Shown here piece by piece: positions 19,747-31,678 of a stretch of 64,000 bases of DNA. This stretch comes from Stutzerimonas stutzeri. GTDB taxonomy: Bacteria > Pseudomonadota > Gammaproteobacteria > Pseudomonadales > Pseudomonadaceae. A model generated the notes under the pieces. The model was given only the letters and a program-made list of their open reading frames with translations, searched no databases and was not told the DNA's origin. Position numbers and translations under genes: made by a program. Numbering within the stretch: the first letter of the stretch is position 1; every line of letters starts with the position of its first letter. The DNA lies in NCBI RefSeq assembly GCF_018138085.1, contig NZ_CP073105.1, forward strand, positions 744,001 to 808,000. The letters run 5' to 3'.

Positions 19747-20991
<1,245 letters not shown>

Positions 20992-21087
20992 AGGTTTGTA
21001 CGCGTAGTTGTGCCTATGGGTGAGTGGTCGTTGGGCTGCTTCGTCTGCAGTTCACCGAGTGGTTTGGCCGGATAGAAGGCGGGATCG

Positions 21088-22206
21088 ATGCGGGACAAGG
21101 TGAGCGGCGCGCGGCGCTGGGTGGTGAAGATCGGCAGTGCGCTGCTGACCGCTGATGGGCGTGGGCTTGACCAGGCGGCAATGGCCGTCTGGGTCGACCA
21201 GATGGTGGCGTTGCGTCAGGCAGGCGTTGAGTTGGTGCTGGTGTCGTCCGGTGCGGTGGCTGCTGGCATGAGTCGGCTCGGTTGGACGGTGCGGCCCAAG
21301 GCCGTTCATGAGTTGCAGGCCGCCGCTGCGGTGGGGCAGATGGGGCTCATTCGCGCCTGGGAGGCCAGCTTCGGTCGTTGCGACCAGCAGACCGCACAGG
21401 TCCTGGTGACCCATGACGATCTGTCCGACCGCAAGCGCTATCTCAATGCGCGAAGCACGCTGCGTACGCTCATCGATCTCGGCGTGGTGCCGGTCATCAA
21501 CGAAAACGACACCGTGGTCACCGACGAGATCCGCTTCGGTGACAACGACACCCTTGCGGCGCTGGTCGCGAACCTGGTCGAGGCCGACTTGCTGGTGATC
21601 CTTACGGATCGCGATGGGATGTTCGATGCGGATCCGCGTAACAATCCCGACGCCAATCTGATCAGTGAAGCGCGTGCCGATGACCCAGCGCTGGATGCGG
21701 TGGCGGGTGCAGTGGGTGGTGCGCTCGGCCGTGGCGGTATGCAGACCAAGTTGCGGGCGGCGCGCCTGGCGGCTCGCTCGGGTGCGCATACGGTCATTGC
21801 CGGCGGGCGTATCGAGCAGGTGCTGGCGCGACTGAAAGCGGGTGAGCAGCTGGGTACTCTGCTGGCGCCCGAGCGCAATCGCCATGCGGCGCGCAAGCAA
21901 TGGCTCGCCGGGCATTTGCAGACGCGTGGCTCGGTCACGCTGGATGCTGGCGCGGTGCATGCGTTGAAGCAGGGTAATCGCAGCTTGTTGCCGGTCGGCG
22001 TGAAGGCCGCGCAGGGTGGGTTCCGTCGTGGTGAGATGGTGGTCTGTGTAGGGCCTGACGGGCGAGAAGTGGCTCGCGGCCTGGCGAATTACAGTGTTGC
22101 GGAAACTCAGCGGATCCTGGGGCATTCATCCGACGAGATAGAAAAGCTGCTTGGTTATGTCGATGAGCCCGAGCTCATTCATCGTGACAACATGATTCTG
22201 GTATGA
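21088..22206 (+). CDS. proB: Glutamate 5-kinase
   Basis: 372-residue first enzyme of proline synthesis (glutamate to gamma-glutamyl phosphate). The amino acid kinase domain begins [19 protein letters not shown] and includes [32 protein letters not shown] and [17 protein letters not shown]-terminal PUA domain (about residues 275-355) is present, as in the long ProB form. It follows obg by 96 bp and overlaps or abuts creA, suggesting one transcript. Start ATG 21088 gives the family N-terminus. Confidence 0.97.
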   Translation: MRDKVSGARRWVVKIGSALLTADGRGLDQAAMAVWVDQMVALRQAGVELVLVSSGAVAAGMSRLGWTVRPKAVHELQAAAAVGQMGLIRAWEASFGRCDQQTAQVLVTHDDLSDRKRYLNARSTLRTLIDLGVVPVINENDTVVTDEIRFGDNDTLAALVANLVEADLLVILTDRDGMFDADPRNNPDANLISEARADDPALDAVAGAVGGALGRGGMQTKLRAARLAARSGAHTVIAGGRIEQVLARLKAGEQLGTLLAPERNRHAARKQWLAGHLQTRGSVTLDAGAVHALKQGNRSLLPVGVKAAQGGFRRGEMVVCVGPDGREVARGLANYSVAETQRILGHSSDEIEKLLGYVDEPELIHRDNMILV

Positions 22207-22214
22207 GGTGCTCG

Positions 22215-22667
22215 ATGCGACTGGCTAAAGCGCTGCTGGTGTTGCTGGCCTGGCCGGTGGTTGGGATGGCGCGGGAAGTGGGTGAGGTCGATACGGTCTT
22301 CAAGTGGCTGGGGCCGAACCACAAGATCGTCGTGGAGGCGTTCGATGATCCCAAGGTCGAGGGCGTGACCTGCTATCTTTCCCGGGCGAAAACGGGTGGT
22401 ATCAAGGGTGGCCTCGGTCTTGCGGAGGATCGTGCGGAGGCGTCGATCGCCTGTCGTCAGGTCGGCCCGATCCGCATGAGCGACAAGCTCAAGGATGGCG
22501 AGGTGGTATTCAAGGAGCGGACGTCGCTGGTGTTCAAGACGATGCAAGTGGTGCGTTTCTTCGATGAGGCGCGCAATACCTTGGTCTATCTCGTCTATAG
22601 CGATCGCGTCATCGAAGGCAGTCCGCAGAACGCGGTGACCGCTATTCCGGTACGGCCGTGGCCGTAA
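22215..22667 (+). CDS. creA: CreA family periplasmic protein
   Basis: 150-residue exported protein. The signal peptide is [19 protein letters not shown], and the mature part shows the CreA block [40 protein letters not shown] and [20 protein letters not shown]. Its function is unknown even in E. coli. GAGGTGCTCG before ATG 22215 supports this start; the ATG at 22203 overlaps the proB stop and lacks a ribosome site of its own. Probably translationally coupled to proB. In P. aeruginosa this place is PA4564. Confidence 0.88.
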   Translation: MRLAKALLVLLAWPVVGMAREVGEVDTVFKWLGPNHKIVVEAFDDPKVEGVTCYLSRAKTGGIKGGLGLAEDRAEASIACRQVGPIRMSDKLKDGEVVFKERTSLVFKTMQVVRFFDEARNTLVYLVYSDRVIEGSPQNAVTAIPVRPWP

Positions 22668-22778
22668 TGCGGTAAGGCTGTAAAGCCGATAAAGGCGCTG
22701 GAGGCTGGGCGCGATAGCAAAGTTCAGGCTCTGCGCTGCCAAAAAGATAGTGTGTTTCCGGGTGGGTGGCCCATGCTG

Positions 22779-22856
22779 TCCAGCCTCCAGCCTCCAGCCT
22801 CCAGCCTCCAGCCTCCAGCCTCCAGCCTCCAGCCTCCAGCCTCCAGCCTCCAGCCT
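22779..22856. repeat. Heptanucleotide tandem repeat (CAGCCTC), about 11 copies
   Basis: Uninterrupted copies of CAGCCTC run for 78 bp between the creA stop and the rpsT terminator. Purity of the copies suggests recent slippage. All three minus-strand frames give the same heptapeptide repeat (RLEAGGW), which produces false open frames. Confidence 0.97.
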
Positions 22857-22867
22857 GTTTGTAGGCA

Positions 22868-22897
22868 TAAAAAAACCGGCTCAAGGCCGGTTTTTTC
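22868..22897 (-). terminator. Terminator of rpsT (bidirectional shape)
   Basis: A-run, then ACCGGC-TCAA-GGCCGGT-like stem, then a T run. The hairpin is 14 bp past the rpsT stop on the minus strand, and the flanking A and T runs let it also work for creA from the other side. Confidence 0.9.
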
Positions 22898-22910
22898 AAG
22901 AACGTACAGC

Positions 22911-23183
22911 TCAGGCAGCAGCGCCGAGGGCCTTGATATGGCCATTCAGGCGGCTCTTGTGGCGAGCGGCTTTGTTCTTGTGGATGATGCCTTTGTCGGC
23001 CATACGGTCGATTACAGGCACGGCTGCGGTGTAAGCAGTACGAGCTTTATCCAGATCTTTTGCGTCAATGGCTTTGACCACATTCTTGATGTAGGTACGA
23101 ACCATGGAGCGCAAGCTGGCGTTGTGGCTGCGACGCTTCTCAGCCTGAATTGCGCGTTTTTTGGCGGAAGGGCTGTTGGCCAC
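22911..23183 (-). CDS. rpsT: 30S ribosomal protein S20
   Basis: 90-residue basic protein with N-terminus [20 protein letters not shown], initiated by GTG at 23183 behind GAGGAG. The rest ([40 protein letters not shown]) is classical S20, a primary 16S rRNA binder. The upstream-extended frame to 23384 is non-coding. Rare-start initiation is common for rpsT because S20 autoregulates translation in E. coli, where the start is UUG. Confidence 0.97.
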   Translation of the reverse strand: MANSPSAKKRAIQAEKRRSHNASLRSMVRTYIKNVVKAIDAKDLDKARTAYTAAVPVIDRMADKGIIHKNKAARHKSRLNGHIKALGAAA

Positions 23184-23231
23184 CGTCGAACTCCTCGAAA
23201 ACGTGGGATTACAAAGCAAATAAGGCCGCGA

Positions 23232-23260
23232 ATCATGCCGATGCGGCGCGGGCTTGTCAA
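23232..23260 (-). promoter_or_regulatory. Sigma-70 promoter for rpsT
   Basis: On the minus strand TTGACA (23255-23260), a 17-nt spacer and CATGAT (23232-23237) lie about 50 bp upstream of the GTG start. Confidence 0.65.
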
Positions 23261-23399
23261 GCCTGCTTGAAGATTGATGACGCTGGCCGGACAGAAGGGC
23301 TGCCGCTAAACTCGCGGCCTCTTTATCTGTCGTAATTGCCCGTCGATTCCGTTGGCCTGTGCCTGACCGGAACCTCTGCAGCAACTTCTAGGAAAACAA

Positions 23400-24947
23400 A
23401 TGTCCGAGACATCCGGTAAAGGCGGATTGTTGCGTTCCAGCGCGGTGGTCAGCGTGATGACGCTGCTTTCCCGCGTGCTGGGCATGGTACGCGATATGGT
23501 CGTGGCGAGCTACTTCGGCTCCGGCGCGTCGGCTGACGCCTTCTTCATTGCGTTCAAGATCCCCAATTTCCTGCGCCGCCTGTTTGCCGAAGGCGCCTTC
23601 GCGCAGGCGTTCGTGCCGGTGCTGTCCGAGTACCGGGCCAAGCGGACGCTCGCCGAGGTCAAGCTTCTGGTCGACCGCACCGCGGGCATGCTCGGGCTGA
23701 TTTTGACCGGTATCACGGCTCTGGGCGTGCTGGCCTCGCCTTACGTGGTGATGCTGTTTGCGCCGGGCTTCCATGACGATCCGGCGAAGATGCAACTGGC
23801 CGGCGAGCTGCTGCGTATCACCTTCCCTTATCTTTTGTTGATCTCGCTCACCGCCTTCACGTCCGGCGTGCTCAACACCTATGGGCACTTCGCGGTGCCG
23901 GGCTTCACCCCGGTATTGTTGAACGTATGCATGATCACTTCGGCCGTCTTCCTTACGCCTTATTTCGATCAGCCGATCATGGCGCTGGCATGGGGCGTGT
24001 TCATTGCCGGCTTCGCTCAGTTGGCCTTTCAACTGCCCTATGTCGCGAAGCTGGGGCTCTTGCCGCGCCCGCGCGTAAGGTTCGGAGACGAGGGCGTGCG
24101 GCGAATCATGCTGCTGATGGTTCCTGCGCTGTTCGGTGTATCGGTCAGTCAGATCAATCTCCTGCTCGATACCGTGCTCGCCTCGTTTCTGCAGACCGGA
24201 AGCGTATCGTGGCTCTACTATGCCGATCGCCTGTCGGAGTTGCCCCTGGGCGCCTTTGGTATCGCCATCGGTACGGTGATATTGCCAAGCCTGTCGCGGC
24301 AGCACGCTGGCGACGATCCGGAGGCATTTTCCGGTACGCTCAACTGGGCGCTGCGCATGGTGTTGCTGGTTGGAGTGCCCGCGGCGCTCGCGCTGGGTAT
24401 CCTTGCCGAGCCGCTGATCGCGAGCCTGTTCTTCTACGGGGCCATGACCGAGGAGGCCGTGGTGCAATCGGCCAATGCGCTCGAGGCATATTCGTTGGGC
24501 GTATTGGCGTTCATGCTGATCAAGGTTCTGGCGCCCGGCTTCTTCGCCCGTCAGGATCTGAAGACCCCTGTGCGGGTTGCAATCATCTGCATGATCGCCA
24601 ACATGGTGATGAACCTGATACTGATCTGGCCGCTCCAGCACGTCGGGCTGGCGCTGGCGACGTCGCTGTCGTCGATGCTCAACGCGGGATTGCTGTTCTG
24701 GGGGCTGTACCGCATCGGTGTGTTCCGGTTGGCGCCGGGCTGGGGGATTTTCCTGCTGCGTCTGGCTGGCGGCTGTGCCGCAATGGTGGGCACGGTTTGG
24801 TGGCTCAACGTGCCGTCCACCGAATGGTTCGCCTGGGGCTGGCAAGCGCGCGCGCTGCAGTTGAGTTTGCTGATTCTGGCAGGCTTGGCGGCTTTCGCGG
24901 CAGGACTGGTGGTGCTTGGTTTGCGGCCGCGGCATCTTCGTCACTGA
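23400..24947 (+). CDS. murJ: Lipid II flippase MurJ
   Basis: 515-residue polytopic membrane protein (about 14 helices) of the MOP superfamily that flips lipid II across the inner membrane for peptidoglycan synthesis. Diagnostic blocks are SVMTLLSRVLGMVRDMVVAS, DAFFIAFKIPNFLRRLFAEG and AFAQAFVPVLSEYR; the RRLFAEGAF region contains Arg residues needed for activity in E. coli MurJ. Followed 84 bp later by ribF, the usual neighbour. Standard length and start. Confidence 0.97.
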   Translation: MSETSGKGGLLRSSAVVSVMTLLSRVLGMVRDMVVASYFGSGASADAFFIAFKIPNFLRRLFAEGAFAQAFVPVLSEYRAKRTLAEVKLLVDRTAGMLGLILTGITALGVLASPYVVMLFAPGFHDDPAKMQLAGELLRITFPYLLLISLTAFTSGVLNTYGHFAVPGFTPVLLNVCMITSAVFLTPYFDQPIMALAWGVFIAGFAQLAFQLPYVAKLGLLPRPRVRFGDEGVRRIMLLMVPALFGVSVSQINLLLDTVLASFLQTGSVSWLYYADRLSELPLGAFGIAIGTVILPSLSRQHAGDDPEAFSGTLNWALRMVLLVGVPAALALGILAEPLIASLFFYGAMTEEAVVQSANALEAYSLGVLAFMLIKVLAPGFFARQDLKTPVRVAIICMIANMVMNLILIWPLQHVGLALATSLSSMLNAGLLFWGLYRIGVFRLAPGWGIFLLRLAGGCAAMVGTVWWLNVPSTEWFAWGWQARALQLSLLILAGLAAFAAGLVVLGLRPRHLRH

Positions 24948-25031
24948 TCAGCGCCGAGGGGCGGCGGCAAACCTGTCCGTGATTGCCGGGTCATGCGTAT
25001 AATCGACGACTTTTCAATCAAGAAGTGCGGT

Positions 25032-25982
25032 ATGCAGCTGGTTCGAGGTCTTCATAACCTGCGGCCCCGACATCGGGGGTGCGTCGCCACCATCGGCAAT
25101 TTCGACGGTGTTCACCGGGGGCACCAGGCCATCCTGGCGCGTCTTCGCGAGCGCGCCGCCGATCTCGGCCTGCCCAGCTGCGTGGTTATTTTCGAGCCAC
25201 AGCCACGCGAGTATTTTGCTCCGGACAAGGCGCCCGCCCGGCTGACCCGTCTTCGTGAAAAACTCCTGCTCCTGGATGAGCAGGGCGTCGATCTGGTGCT
25301 ATGCCTGGCCTTCAATCGCCGTTTGCGCGAGCTCAGCGCCGCCGAGTTCGTCCACGCGACACTGGTCGAGGGCCTTGGCGTCCGGCATCTGGAAGTGGGG
25401 GATGATTTCCGGTTCGGCTGTGACCGCGCCGGCGATTTCAATTTCCTGCTGAAGGCCGGCGCCGCAGAAGGGTTTACGGTCGAGGCCGCCACCACTATCG
25501 AGGTCGACGGCGAGCGCGTCAGCAGCACTCGGTTGCGTCAGGTGCTTGCCGCTGGTGATCTGCCGCTGGCGGAGAAGCTGCTGGGCCGGCCGTTCAGCAT
25601 TACCGGCCGGGTACTGCACGGGCAGGCGCTGGGTCGTCAGCTCGGCGCGCCAACTGCGAATATCCAGCTCAAGCGCAAGAGCACACCGCTAAGTGGTGTA
25701 TTCATGGTCAGTACGGAGCTGGAAGGCCGGCCGCAGCCAGGGGTGGCTAATATCGGGGTGCGACCGTCGGTGCAAAGCGATGGCCATCCGCACCTGGAAG
25801 TCCATCTGCTCGACTATCAGGGCGACCTTTATGGGCGTCGGCTACGCGTGACCTTTCACCACAAGCTGCGGGACGAGCAGCGCTTCGCCTCGCTGGAGGC
25901 ACTCAAGACGGCGATCGAAGCGGATATCGCCGCAGCTCGCGAATACTGGCGGGCTTCACCCTTTATCACGAGTCAGGACTGA
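25032..25982 (+). CDS. ribF: Bifunctional riboflavin kinase/FAD synthetase
   Basis: 316-residue enzyme that makes FMN from riboflavin and then FAD. The N-terminal adenylyltransferase has the nucleotide-binding [13 protein letters not shown]. The C-terminal flavokinase has [20 protein letters not shown] and [10 protein letters not shown], then [10 protein letters not shown]. Start ATG 25032 ([10 protein letters not shown]) is the family start; the upstream part of the frame is not conserved. The ribF stop and ileS ATG are 1 bp apart, and the ribF-ileS-lspA-fkpB-ispH order is conserved in gammaproteobacteria. Confidence 0.96.
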   Translation: MQLVRGLHNLRPRHRGCVATIGNFDGVHRGHQAILARLRERAADLGLPSCVVIFEPQPREYFAPDKAPARLTRLREKLLLLDEQGVDLVLCLAFNRRLRELSAAEFVHATLVEGLGVRHLEVGDDFRFGCDRAGDFNFLLKAGAAEGFTVEAATTIEVDGERVSSTRLRQVLAAGDLPLAEKLLGRPFSITGRVLHGQALGRQLGAPTANIQLKRKSTPLSGVFMVSTELEGRPQPGVANIGVRPSVQSDGHPHLEVHLLDYQGDLYGRRLRVTFHHKLRDEQRFASLEALKTAIEADIAAAREYWRASPFITSQD

Positions 25983-25983
25983 A

Positions 25984-28815
25984 ATGACCGATTACAAAGC
26001 GACCCTCAATCTGCCGTCCACGGCATTTCCGATGAAGGCCGGTCTGCCACAGCGCGAGCCGGAGATTCTGCAGCGCTGGAACAGCATCGACCTGTACGGG
26101 AAGCTGCGGCAGATTGGCGAAGGTCGTCCGAAGTTCGTCCTGCATGACGGCCCGCCGTACGCCAACGGCAGCATCCATATCGGCCATGCGGTGAACAAGG
26201 TCATCAAGGATTTCATCGTCCGCTCCAAGACTCTTGCCGGGTTCGACGCGCCTTATGTTCCAGGCTGGGACTGCCATGGCCTGCCGATCGAGCACAAGGT
26301 CGAGATCACCTACGGCAAGAATCAGCCCGCCGACCTGACGCGCGAGCGCTGCCGCGCCTACGCCGCCGAGCAGATCGAAGGGCAGAAGGCCGACTTCATC
26401 CGCCTCGGCGTGCTCGGTGAGTGGGACAACCCCTACCGCACCATGGACTTTGCCAACGAAGCCGGCGAAATCCGCGCATTGGCGAAGATGGTCGAGGGCG
26501 GTTTCGTCTTCAAGGGCCTCAAGCCGGTGAACTGGTGCTTCGACTGCAGCTCGGCGCTGGCCGAGGCGGAAGTCGAGTACCAGGATAAGAAGTCCGATGC
26601 CATCGACGTCGCTTTCCAGGTCGAGGACGCAGACAAGCTGGCCGAGGCCTTCGGTGTGCCGGCCTTGTCCAAGCCCGCCAGCATCGTCATCTGGACCACC
26701 ACGCCCTGGACCATTCCGGCCAACCAGGCGCTGAACGTCCATCCCGATTTCGTTTATGCGCTGGTCGACACTGGCGACCGGCTGCTGGTGCTCGCCGAAG
26801 AGCTGGTCGAATCCTGCCTGCAACGCTATGAACTGCAGGGCGAGATCATCGCCCGCTGCGAGGGACGTGCGCTGGAGCTCATCCGCTTCTGCCATCCGTT
26901 CTACGAGCGGTTCTCGCCGGTCTATCTGGCCGACTACGTGGAAACCGGCGCCGGTACCGGTATCGTCCATTCGGCGCCTGCCTATGGTGAGGACGACTTC
27001 CGCTCCTGCAAGCACTACGGCATGGAGAATGACGACATTCTCAGCCCGGTTCAGAGCCATGGTGTCTACGTCCCGGATCTGCCGTTCTTCGGCGGCCAGT
27101 TCATCTGGAAGGCCAACCCGGCGATCGTCGAGAAGCTGCGTGAGGTGGGTGCACTGCTCAAGCACGAGTCGATCCAGCACAGCTACATGCATTGCTGGCG
27201 GCACAAGACGCCGCTGATCTACCGCGCCACGGCGCAGTGGTTCGTCGGCATGGACAAGGTCGCGCATGACGGCAGCTCGCTGCGTCGCCGCGCACTGGAC
27301 GCCATCGAACAGACCGAATTCGTCCCCGCGTGGGGCCAGGCGCGCCTGCACGGAATGATCGCCGGGCGTCCGGACTGGTGCATCTCGCGCCAGCGCACCT
27401 GGGGCGTGCCGATCCCGTTCTTCCTGCACAAGGAAAGCGGCGACCTGCATCCGCGCACCGTCGAACTGATGGAGGCGGTTGCCCAGCGTGTGGAGCAGGG
27501 CGGCATCGAGGCTTGGTCGAAACTGGACGCAGCCGAGTTGCTGGGCGACGAAGCGGCGCAGTACGAGAAGATCAGCGACACCCTCGACGTCTGGTTTGAC
27601 TCCGGCACGACCCATTGGCACGTGATGCGTGGCTCGCATCCGATGGGGCATGAGCAGGGGCCGCGTGCGGACCTCTATCTCGAAGGCTCCGACCAGCATC
27701 GCGGCTGGTTCCACTCCTCGCTGCTGACCGGTTCGGCAATCGACGGCCACGCGCCGTACAAGGGGCTACTGACGCATGGCTTCGTCGTCGACGAGAACGG
27801 TCGCAAGATGTCCAAATCGCTGGGCAACGTCGTAGCGCCACAGGAAGTCACCGATAGCCTGGGTGCCGATATCCTGCGCCTGTGGGTCGCCTCGACCGAC
27901 TACTCGGGGGAAATGGCGGTTTCCAAGGTGATCCTGCAGCGCAGCGCCGATTCCTATCGCCGTATTCGCAACACCGCGCGTTTTCTGCTCTCCAATCTCG
28001 ACGGCTTCGATCCGGCGCAGCATCTGCTGCCGAACGATCAGCTGATCGCCTTGGACCGCTGGGCCATCGACCGCGCCCTGCTGTTGCAGCGCGAAATCGA
28101 GGAAGCCTACGGCGCCTATAAGTTCTGGAATGTCTATCAGAAGGTGCACAACTTCTGCGTGCAGGAGCTGGGCGGCTTCTATCTGGACATCATCAAGGAT
28201 CGCCAGTACACCACGGGCGCCGACAGCCTGCCGCGGCGCTCCTGCCAGACGGCGCTGTATCACATCGCCGAAGCGCTGGTGCGCTGGATCGCGCCGATCC
28301 TCTCGTTCACTGCCGATGAAATCTGGCAGTACCTGCCAGGCGAGCGCAACGAGTCCGTGATGCTCAACACCTGGTATGAGAGGCTTGCGCAACTGCCGGC
28401 AGACGTCGAGCTTGGCCGCGAATTCTGGGACAAGGTCATGGCCGTCAAGGCTGCGGTCAACAAGGAACTAGAGGCGCGTCGCGCAGCCAAGACCCTCGGT
28501 GGCAACCTGCAGGCCGAGGTCGTGCTGTATGCCGAGGAGGCGCTGGCAGCCGACCTGGCTAAGCTGGGTAACGAGTTGCGCTTCGTCCTGATTACTTCTG
28601 CGGTACGTGTCGCTCCGCTTGCCGAAGCACCGGCCGATGCGGTCGAAAGCGAAGTGGCCGGCCTGAAACTATCGGTCGCCAAAACCGAAAATCCCAAGTG
28701 CGGGCGTTGCTGGCACCACCTGCCGGACGTGGGCACCCATGCCGAGCACCCGGAAATCTGCGGCCGCTGCGTGGAGAACATCGAGGGTGCTGGAGAGGTT
28801 CGCCACTATGCGTGA
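25984..28815 (+). CDS. ileS: Isoleucyl-tRNA synthetase
   Basis: 943-residue class I synthetase. The HIGH signature is in [16 protein letters not shown], and the KMSKS loop reads [14 protein letters not shown]. An editing CP1 domain with [14 protein letters not shown] and [15 protein letters not shown] lies between. The C-terminal Cys4 zinc site is intact (CGRCWHHL and CGRCVENI), as expected for the bacterial, mupirocin-sensitive type. Part of the ribF-ileS-lspA-fkpB transcript. Confidence 0.98.
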   Translation: MTDYKATLNLPSTAFPMKAGLPQREPEILQRWNSIDLYGKLRQIGEGRPKFVLHDGPPYANGSIHIGHAVNKVIKDFIVRSKTLAGFDAPYVPGWDCHGLPIEHKVEITYGKNQPADLTRERCRAYAAEQIEGQKADFIRLGVLGEWDNPYRTMDFANEAGEIRALAKMVEGGFVFKGLKPVNWCFDCSSALAEAEVEYQDKKSDAIDVAFQVEDADKLAEAFGVPALSKPASIVIWTTTPWTIPANQALNVHPDFVYALVDTGDRLLVLAEELVESCLQRYELQGEIIARCEGRALELIRFCHPFYERFSPVYLADYVETGAGTGIVHSAPAYGEDDFRSCKHYGMENDDILSPVQSHGVYVPDLPFFGGQFIWKANPAIVEKLREVGALLKHESIQHSYMHCWRHKTPLIYRATAQWFVGMDKVAHDGSSLRRRALDAIEQTEFVPAWGQARLHGMIAGRPDWCISRQRTWGVPIPFFLHKESGDLHPRTVELMEAVAQRVEQGGIEAWSKLDAAELLGDEAAQYEKISDTLDVWFDSGTTHWHVMRGSHPMGHEQGPRADLYLEGSDQHRGWFHSSLLTGSAIDGHAPYKGLLTHGFVVDENGRKMSKSLGNVVAPQEVTDSLGADILRLWVASTDYSGEMAVSKVILQRSADSYRRIRNTARFLLSNLDGFDPAQHLLPNDQLIALDRWAIDRALLLQREIEEAYGAYKFWNVYQKVHNFCVQELGGFYLDIIKDRQYTTGADSLPRRSCQTALYHIAEALVRWIAPILSFTADEIWQYLPGERNESVMLNTWYERLAQLPADVELGREFWDKVMAVKAAVNKELEARRAAKTLGGNLQAEVVLYAEEALAADLAKLGNELRFVLITSAVRVAPLAEAPADAVESEVAGLKLSVAKTENPKCGRCWHHLPDVGTHAEHPEICGRCVENIEGAGEVRHYA

Positions 28816-28848
28816 TGGCCTCGGTCTTTCGGCGCAAGGGCGCCTCGC

Positions 28849-29352
28849 ATGAGCGCCCGTTTCGGCAAGCTGGCGTGGCTCTGGTTGAGCGTGCTAGTCA
28901 TCGTGTTGGACCAGGCGAGCAAGCACTACTTCGAAACCAACTTCCGTCTGTACCAAAAGGTCGAGGTGATCCCGGACTACTTCGCCTGGACCCTCGCCTA
29001 TAACACCGGAGCGGCTTTCAGCTTCCTCGCCGATCACTCCGGCTGGCAGCGTTGGCTATTTGCCGCGATCGCCATTGGCGTTAGTGCGGTACTGGTGGTC
29101 TGGCTGAAGCGGCTGAAGCCCAGCGAAAGCTGGCTCGCCGTCGCGCTGGCATTGGTACTGGGAGGCGCGCTCGGCAACCTCTATGACCGCATGGTGCTTG
29201 GACACGTCGTCGACTTCATTCTGGTGCATTGGCAGAACCGCTGGTATTTCCCAGCGTTCAACATCGCTGACAGCGCCATCACGGTAGGCGCTGTGATGCT
29301 GGCGCTGGACATGTTCCGTAGCAGTAAAACGAGAGAAATAGCAAATGACTGA
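28849..29352 (+). CDS. lspA: Lipoprotein signal peptidase II
   Basis: 167-residue inner-membrane aspartyl protease that removes signal peptides from diacylglyceryl prolipoproteins. Four membrane helices are visible. The catalytic aspartates are D122 (GHVVDFILVHW) and D141 (FNIADSAITVG); NLYDRM precedes. The start at 28849 is 33 bp after ileS, and the end overlaps the fkpB start by 8 bp, consistent with coupled translation. Confidence 0.97.
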   Translation: MSARFGKLAWLWLSVLVIVLDQASKHYFETNFRLYQKVEVIPDYFAWTLAYNTGAAFSFLADHSGWQRWLFAAIAIGVSAVLVVWLKRLKPSESWLAVALALVLGGALGNLYDRMVLGHVVDFILVHWQNRWYFPAFNIADSAITVGAVMLALDMFRSSKTREIAND

Positions 29353-29782
29353 ACAGCGTATCGGTCCGGACACGCAGGTCACACTGCATTTCGCGCTCAG
29401 CCTGGAAAATGGTGAGCAGGTCGACACCACCTTCGACAAGCAGCCGGCGACGTTCAAGGTCGGAGACGGGAACCTGTTGCCTGGATTCGAGCAACAATTG
29501 TTCGGGCTCAAGGCCGGCGACAAACGCACCTTCCAGATCGCCCCGGAGCAGGGGTTCGGTCAGCACAACCCGCAAAACGTGCAAACCATGCCGCATAGTC
29601 AGTTCGAGGGCATGGAGCTGTCGGAGGGCTTGCTGGTGATCTTCAATGATGCGGCCAAGACCGAGTTGCCCGGTATCGTCAAGAGCTTCGATGACCGTCA
29701 GGTCACTGTCGACTTCAACCATCCCCTGGCTGGCAAGGCGTTGACTTTCGAAGTGGAGATATTCGAGGTCAAATCGGTCTGA
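29345..29782 (+). CDS. fkpB: FKBP-type peptidyl-prolyl isomerase of the SlyD/FkpB type
   Basis: 145-residue isomerase with an FKBP half-domain (VTLHFALSLENGEQVDTTFD, PATFKVGDGNLLPGFEQQLF) and an inserted flap (EQGFGQHNPQNVQTM). There is no C-terminal His-rich tail, which separates it from SlyD. Overlap with lspA by 8 bp and 148 bp before ispH matches PA4558. Cytoplasmic, as there is no signal peptide. Confidence 0.93.
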   Translation: MTEQRIGPDTQVTLHFALSLENGEQVDTTFDKQPATFKVGDGNLLPGFEQQLFGLKAGDKRTFQIAPEQGFGQHNPQNVQTMPHSQFEGMELSEGLLVIFNDAAKTELPGIVKSFDDRQVTVDFNHPLAGKALTFEVEIFEVKSV

Positions 29783-29929
29783 GTTTTCGGTCGTCCGCAC
29801 GCAGCGCCTCAAGGGAGGATTGCGGACGACCATGACGCTTCGCTAGCTGCCGGTCCGCTGCTATCCACCATAGCGCCATTCGCATCGATACACTTCACAA
29901 CTCATCCGTCCCGAGCGTCGAGAGGCCAT

Positions 29930-30880
29930 ATGCAAATCAAACTCGCCAATCCGCGTGGCTTTTGTGCCGGTGTCGACCGGGCCATCGAGATCGTCAACCG
30001 TGCGCTGGAAGTCTTCGGGCCGCCGATCTATGTGCGGCACGAGGTCGTGCACAACAAGTTCGTGGTCGAAGATCTGCGCGAGCGGGGCGCCATCTTCGTT
30101 GACGAACTGGACCAGGTGCCGGATGGGTACATCGTCATCTTCAGCGCCCACGGCGTATCCCAGGCCGTGCGGATGGAAGCCGACAAGCGCGGCCTGAAGG
30201 TCTTCGATGCGACCTGTCCGCTAGTGACCAAGGTGCATCTGGAAGTGACCAAGTACAGCCGTGAGGGCCGTGAATGCATTCTCATCGGCCATGAAGGGCA
30301 CCCTGAAGTCGAAGGCACCATGGGCCAGTACGACACCGCCAATGGCGGCTCGATCTACCTGGTCGAGGACGAAAGCGATGTGGCCAATCTTCAGGTACGC
30401 AACCCTGAAGAACTGGCGTTCGTCACCCAGACGACACTGTCCATGGACGACACCAGCCGCGTGATCGATGCGCTGCGCACGCGGTTCCCAAGCATCGGCG
30501 GCCCCCGCAAGGACGACATCTGCTATGCCACCCAGAACCGTCAGGACGCCGTCAAGCAGCTGGCCGGCGAGTGTGATGTGGTACTGGTAGTCGGCAGCCC
30601 CAACAGCTCGAACTCCAACCGCTTGCGCGAGTTGGCCGAGCGCATGGATACGCCGGCCTACCTGATCGATGGCGCGGAAGACCTCAAGCAGGAATGGTTC
30701 GAAAACATCAACCGAATCGGCATCACCGCCGGCGCCTCGGCACCAGAGGTACTGGTGCGTGGGGTTATCGAACGGCTAAAAGAGTGGGGCGCAACCGGCA
30801 TGGACGAGCTGGATGGCCGACCGGAGAATGTGACCTTTTCCATGCCGAAGGAGTTGCGGTTGAAGGCGGTGGATGGCTAG
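29930..30880 (+). CDS. ispH: 4-hydroxy-3-methylbut-2-enyl diphosphate reductase
   Basis: 316-residue iron-sulfur enzyme, last step of the MEP pathway, making IPP and DMAPP. The three cluster cysteines are C12 ([11 protein letters not shown]), C96 ([11 protein letters not shown]) and C198 ([10 protein letters not shown]). Glu and His active-site positions in [11 protein letters not shown] and SAHGVS are present, as is [10 protein letters not shown]. Near standard length. Last gene of the housekeeping run before the minor pilin operon, facing it convergently. Confidence 0.97.
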   Translation: MQIKLANPRGFCAGVDRAIEIVNRALEVFGPPIYVRHEVVHNKFVVEDLRERGAIFVDELDQVPDGYIVIFSAHGVSQAVRMEADKRGLKVFDATCPLVTKVHLEVTKYSREGRECILIGHEGHPEVEGTMGQYDTANGGSIYLVEDESDVANLQVRNPEELAFVTQTTLSMDDTSRVIDALRTRFPSIGGPRKDDICYATQNRQDAVKQLAGECDVVLVVGSPNSSNSNRLRELAERMDTPAYLIDGAEDLKQEWFENINRIGITAGASAPEVLVRGVIERLKEWGATGMDELDGRPENVTFSMPKELRLKAVDG

Positions 30881-30891
30881 TGCTAGGCCCG

Positions 30892-30922
30892 TAATCAAGC
30901 CGGCTAATGCCGGCCTGATTTA
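30892..30922. terminator. Bidirectional terminator between ispH and pilE
   Basis: AATCAAGCCGGC-TAAT-GCCGGCCTGATT forms a strong hairpin flanked by A and T residues. It lies 11 bp after the ispH stop and 16 bp past the pilE stop on the other strand, so it can serve both. Confidence 0.85.
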
Positions 30923-30937
30923 TAAACGGGTAATAGC

Positions 30938-31363
30938 TTACTTCCAACACACATCGACGCTTTTAGTTCCGCTATTACCTTTGATGCCTCGGGCATTTAG
31001 GGTCAGATTGCCGCAGGAAGAGTCTCCAAAGCTCTGCGTTGCGGTAAGCGTATAGCCCCCGTCATTGGCATTTGTGCCGATCGTCAAGGTGTACTTACCG
31101 TTATCAGATTTAACGGTAGTGCCGCTGGTGCCTCGCAGGCCTAGCTTGGCTATGTCTGCCGCCGCAATTACATAGCGATTATTTTGTGCGAAGAAGCGCT
31201 CTTGGCTCGCAGCTGCGTCATTAAGCAATGCCTGCCCCTCAGTTCGATTGCTACGTTGCACATATTCGGTGTAGTTGGGGTAAGCGATAGCAGCAAGTAT
31301 CCCCAGAATGCCGACGACGATCATAAGTTCGATCAGAGTGAAGCCTTTGTGTGCTGCAGTCAC
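30938..31363 (-). CDS. pilE: Type IV minor pilin PilE
   Basis: 141-residue type IVa pilin. The prepilin leader MTAAHKG is followed by [20 protein letters not shown], with the cleavage site after G7 and the conserved Glu at +5. The mature C-terminus has two cysteines ([15 protein letters not shown] and SVDVCWK) that could form the pilin D-loop disulfide. It is the last gene of the fimU-pilV-pilW-pilX-pilY1-pilY2-pilE run. PilE is incorporated into the pilus and links the tip set to the major pilin. Confidence 0.93.
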   Translation of the reverse strand: MTAAHKGFTLIELMIVVGILGILAAIAYPNYTEYVQRSNRTEGQALLNDAAASQERFFAQNNRYVIAAADIAKLGLRGTSGTTVKSDNGKYTLTIGTNANDGGYTLTATQSFGDSSCGNLTLNARGIKGNSGTKSVDVCWK

Positions 31364-31674
31364 GGCTGCTCTCCTTGTTCAACGCGGCGTACGGAGTCTG
31401 GATATAGATAGACCGACTCAATGATCGAGCGTGGCGAGGCTTCTGTGCCGCTGAAGCTGATTAGGTATCCAGGCTTTAGCTGGAGTATCGCTGGCGTTCC
31501 GTTTATTACCGTGTTGTTCGGCAGTGCGTAAGTCGTCTGCTCGACGACTACGAGATTCTCGCCAAGCCGCACCTCGTCGATCGTTCCTACGGCTTCGAAG
31601 GTCGCTGCGTTCGCTAGGCCCGATAGCAATATCAGCGATATTGCTGCAAGCGGGATGTGCAATCTGGTATTCAT
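31360..31674 (-). CDS. pilY2: Type IV pilus accessory protein PilY2
   Basis: 104-residue exported protein. The signal peptide is about [20 protein letters not shown] then ANA, and the mature part is a short beta-rich domain ([31 protein letters not shown]) with a C-terminal [11 protein letters not shown]. It overlaps pilE by 4 bp (ATGA). In PAO1, pilY2 sits at the same place and affects fimbrial biogenesis by an unclear mechanism. Named by position and size. Confidence 0.85.
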   Translation of the reverse strand: MNTRLHIPLAAISLILLSGLANAATFEAVGTIDEVRLGENLVVVEQTTYALPNNTVINGTPAILQLKPGYLISFSGTEASPRSIIESVYLYPDSVRRVEQGEQP

Positions 31675-31678
31675 GTGA

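Noticed and set aside
22179..22868. 229-aa minus frame with RLEAGGW repeats
   Set aside because: The repeat peptide is just the heptanucleotide VNTR, and the rest is antisense to creA.
23388..24944. 518-aa minus frame antisense to murJ
   Set aside because: MurJ sequence on the plus strand is clear; the minus frame is Gln/Arg/His-rich shadow composition.
25966..27750. 594-aa frame antisense to ileS
   Set aside because: HIGH, KMSKS and editing motifs lie on the plus strand.
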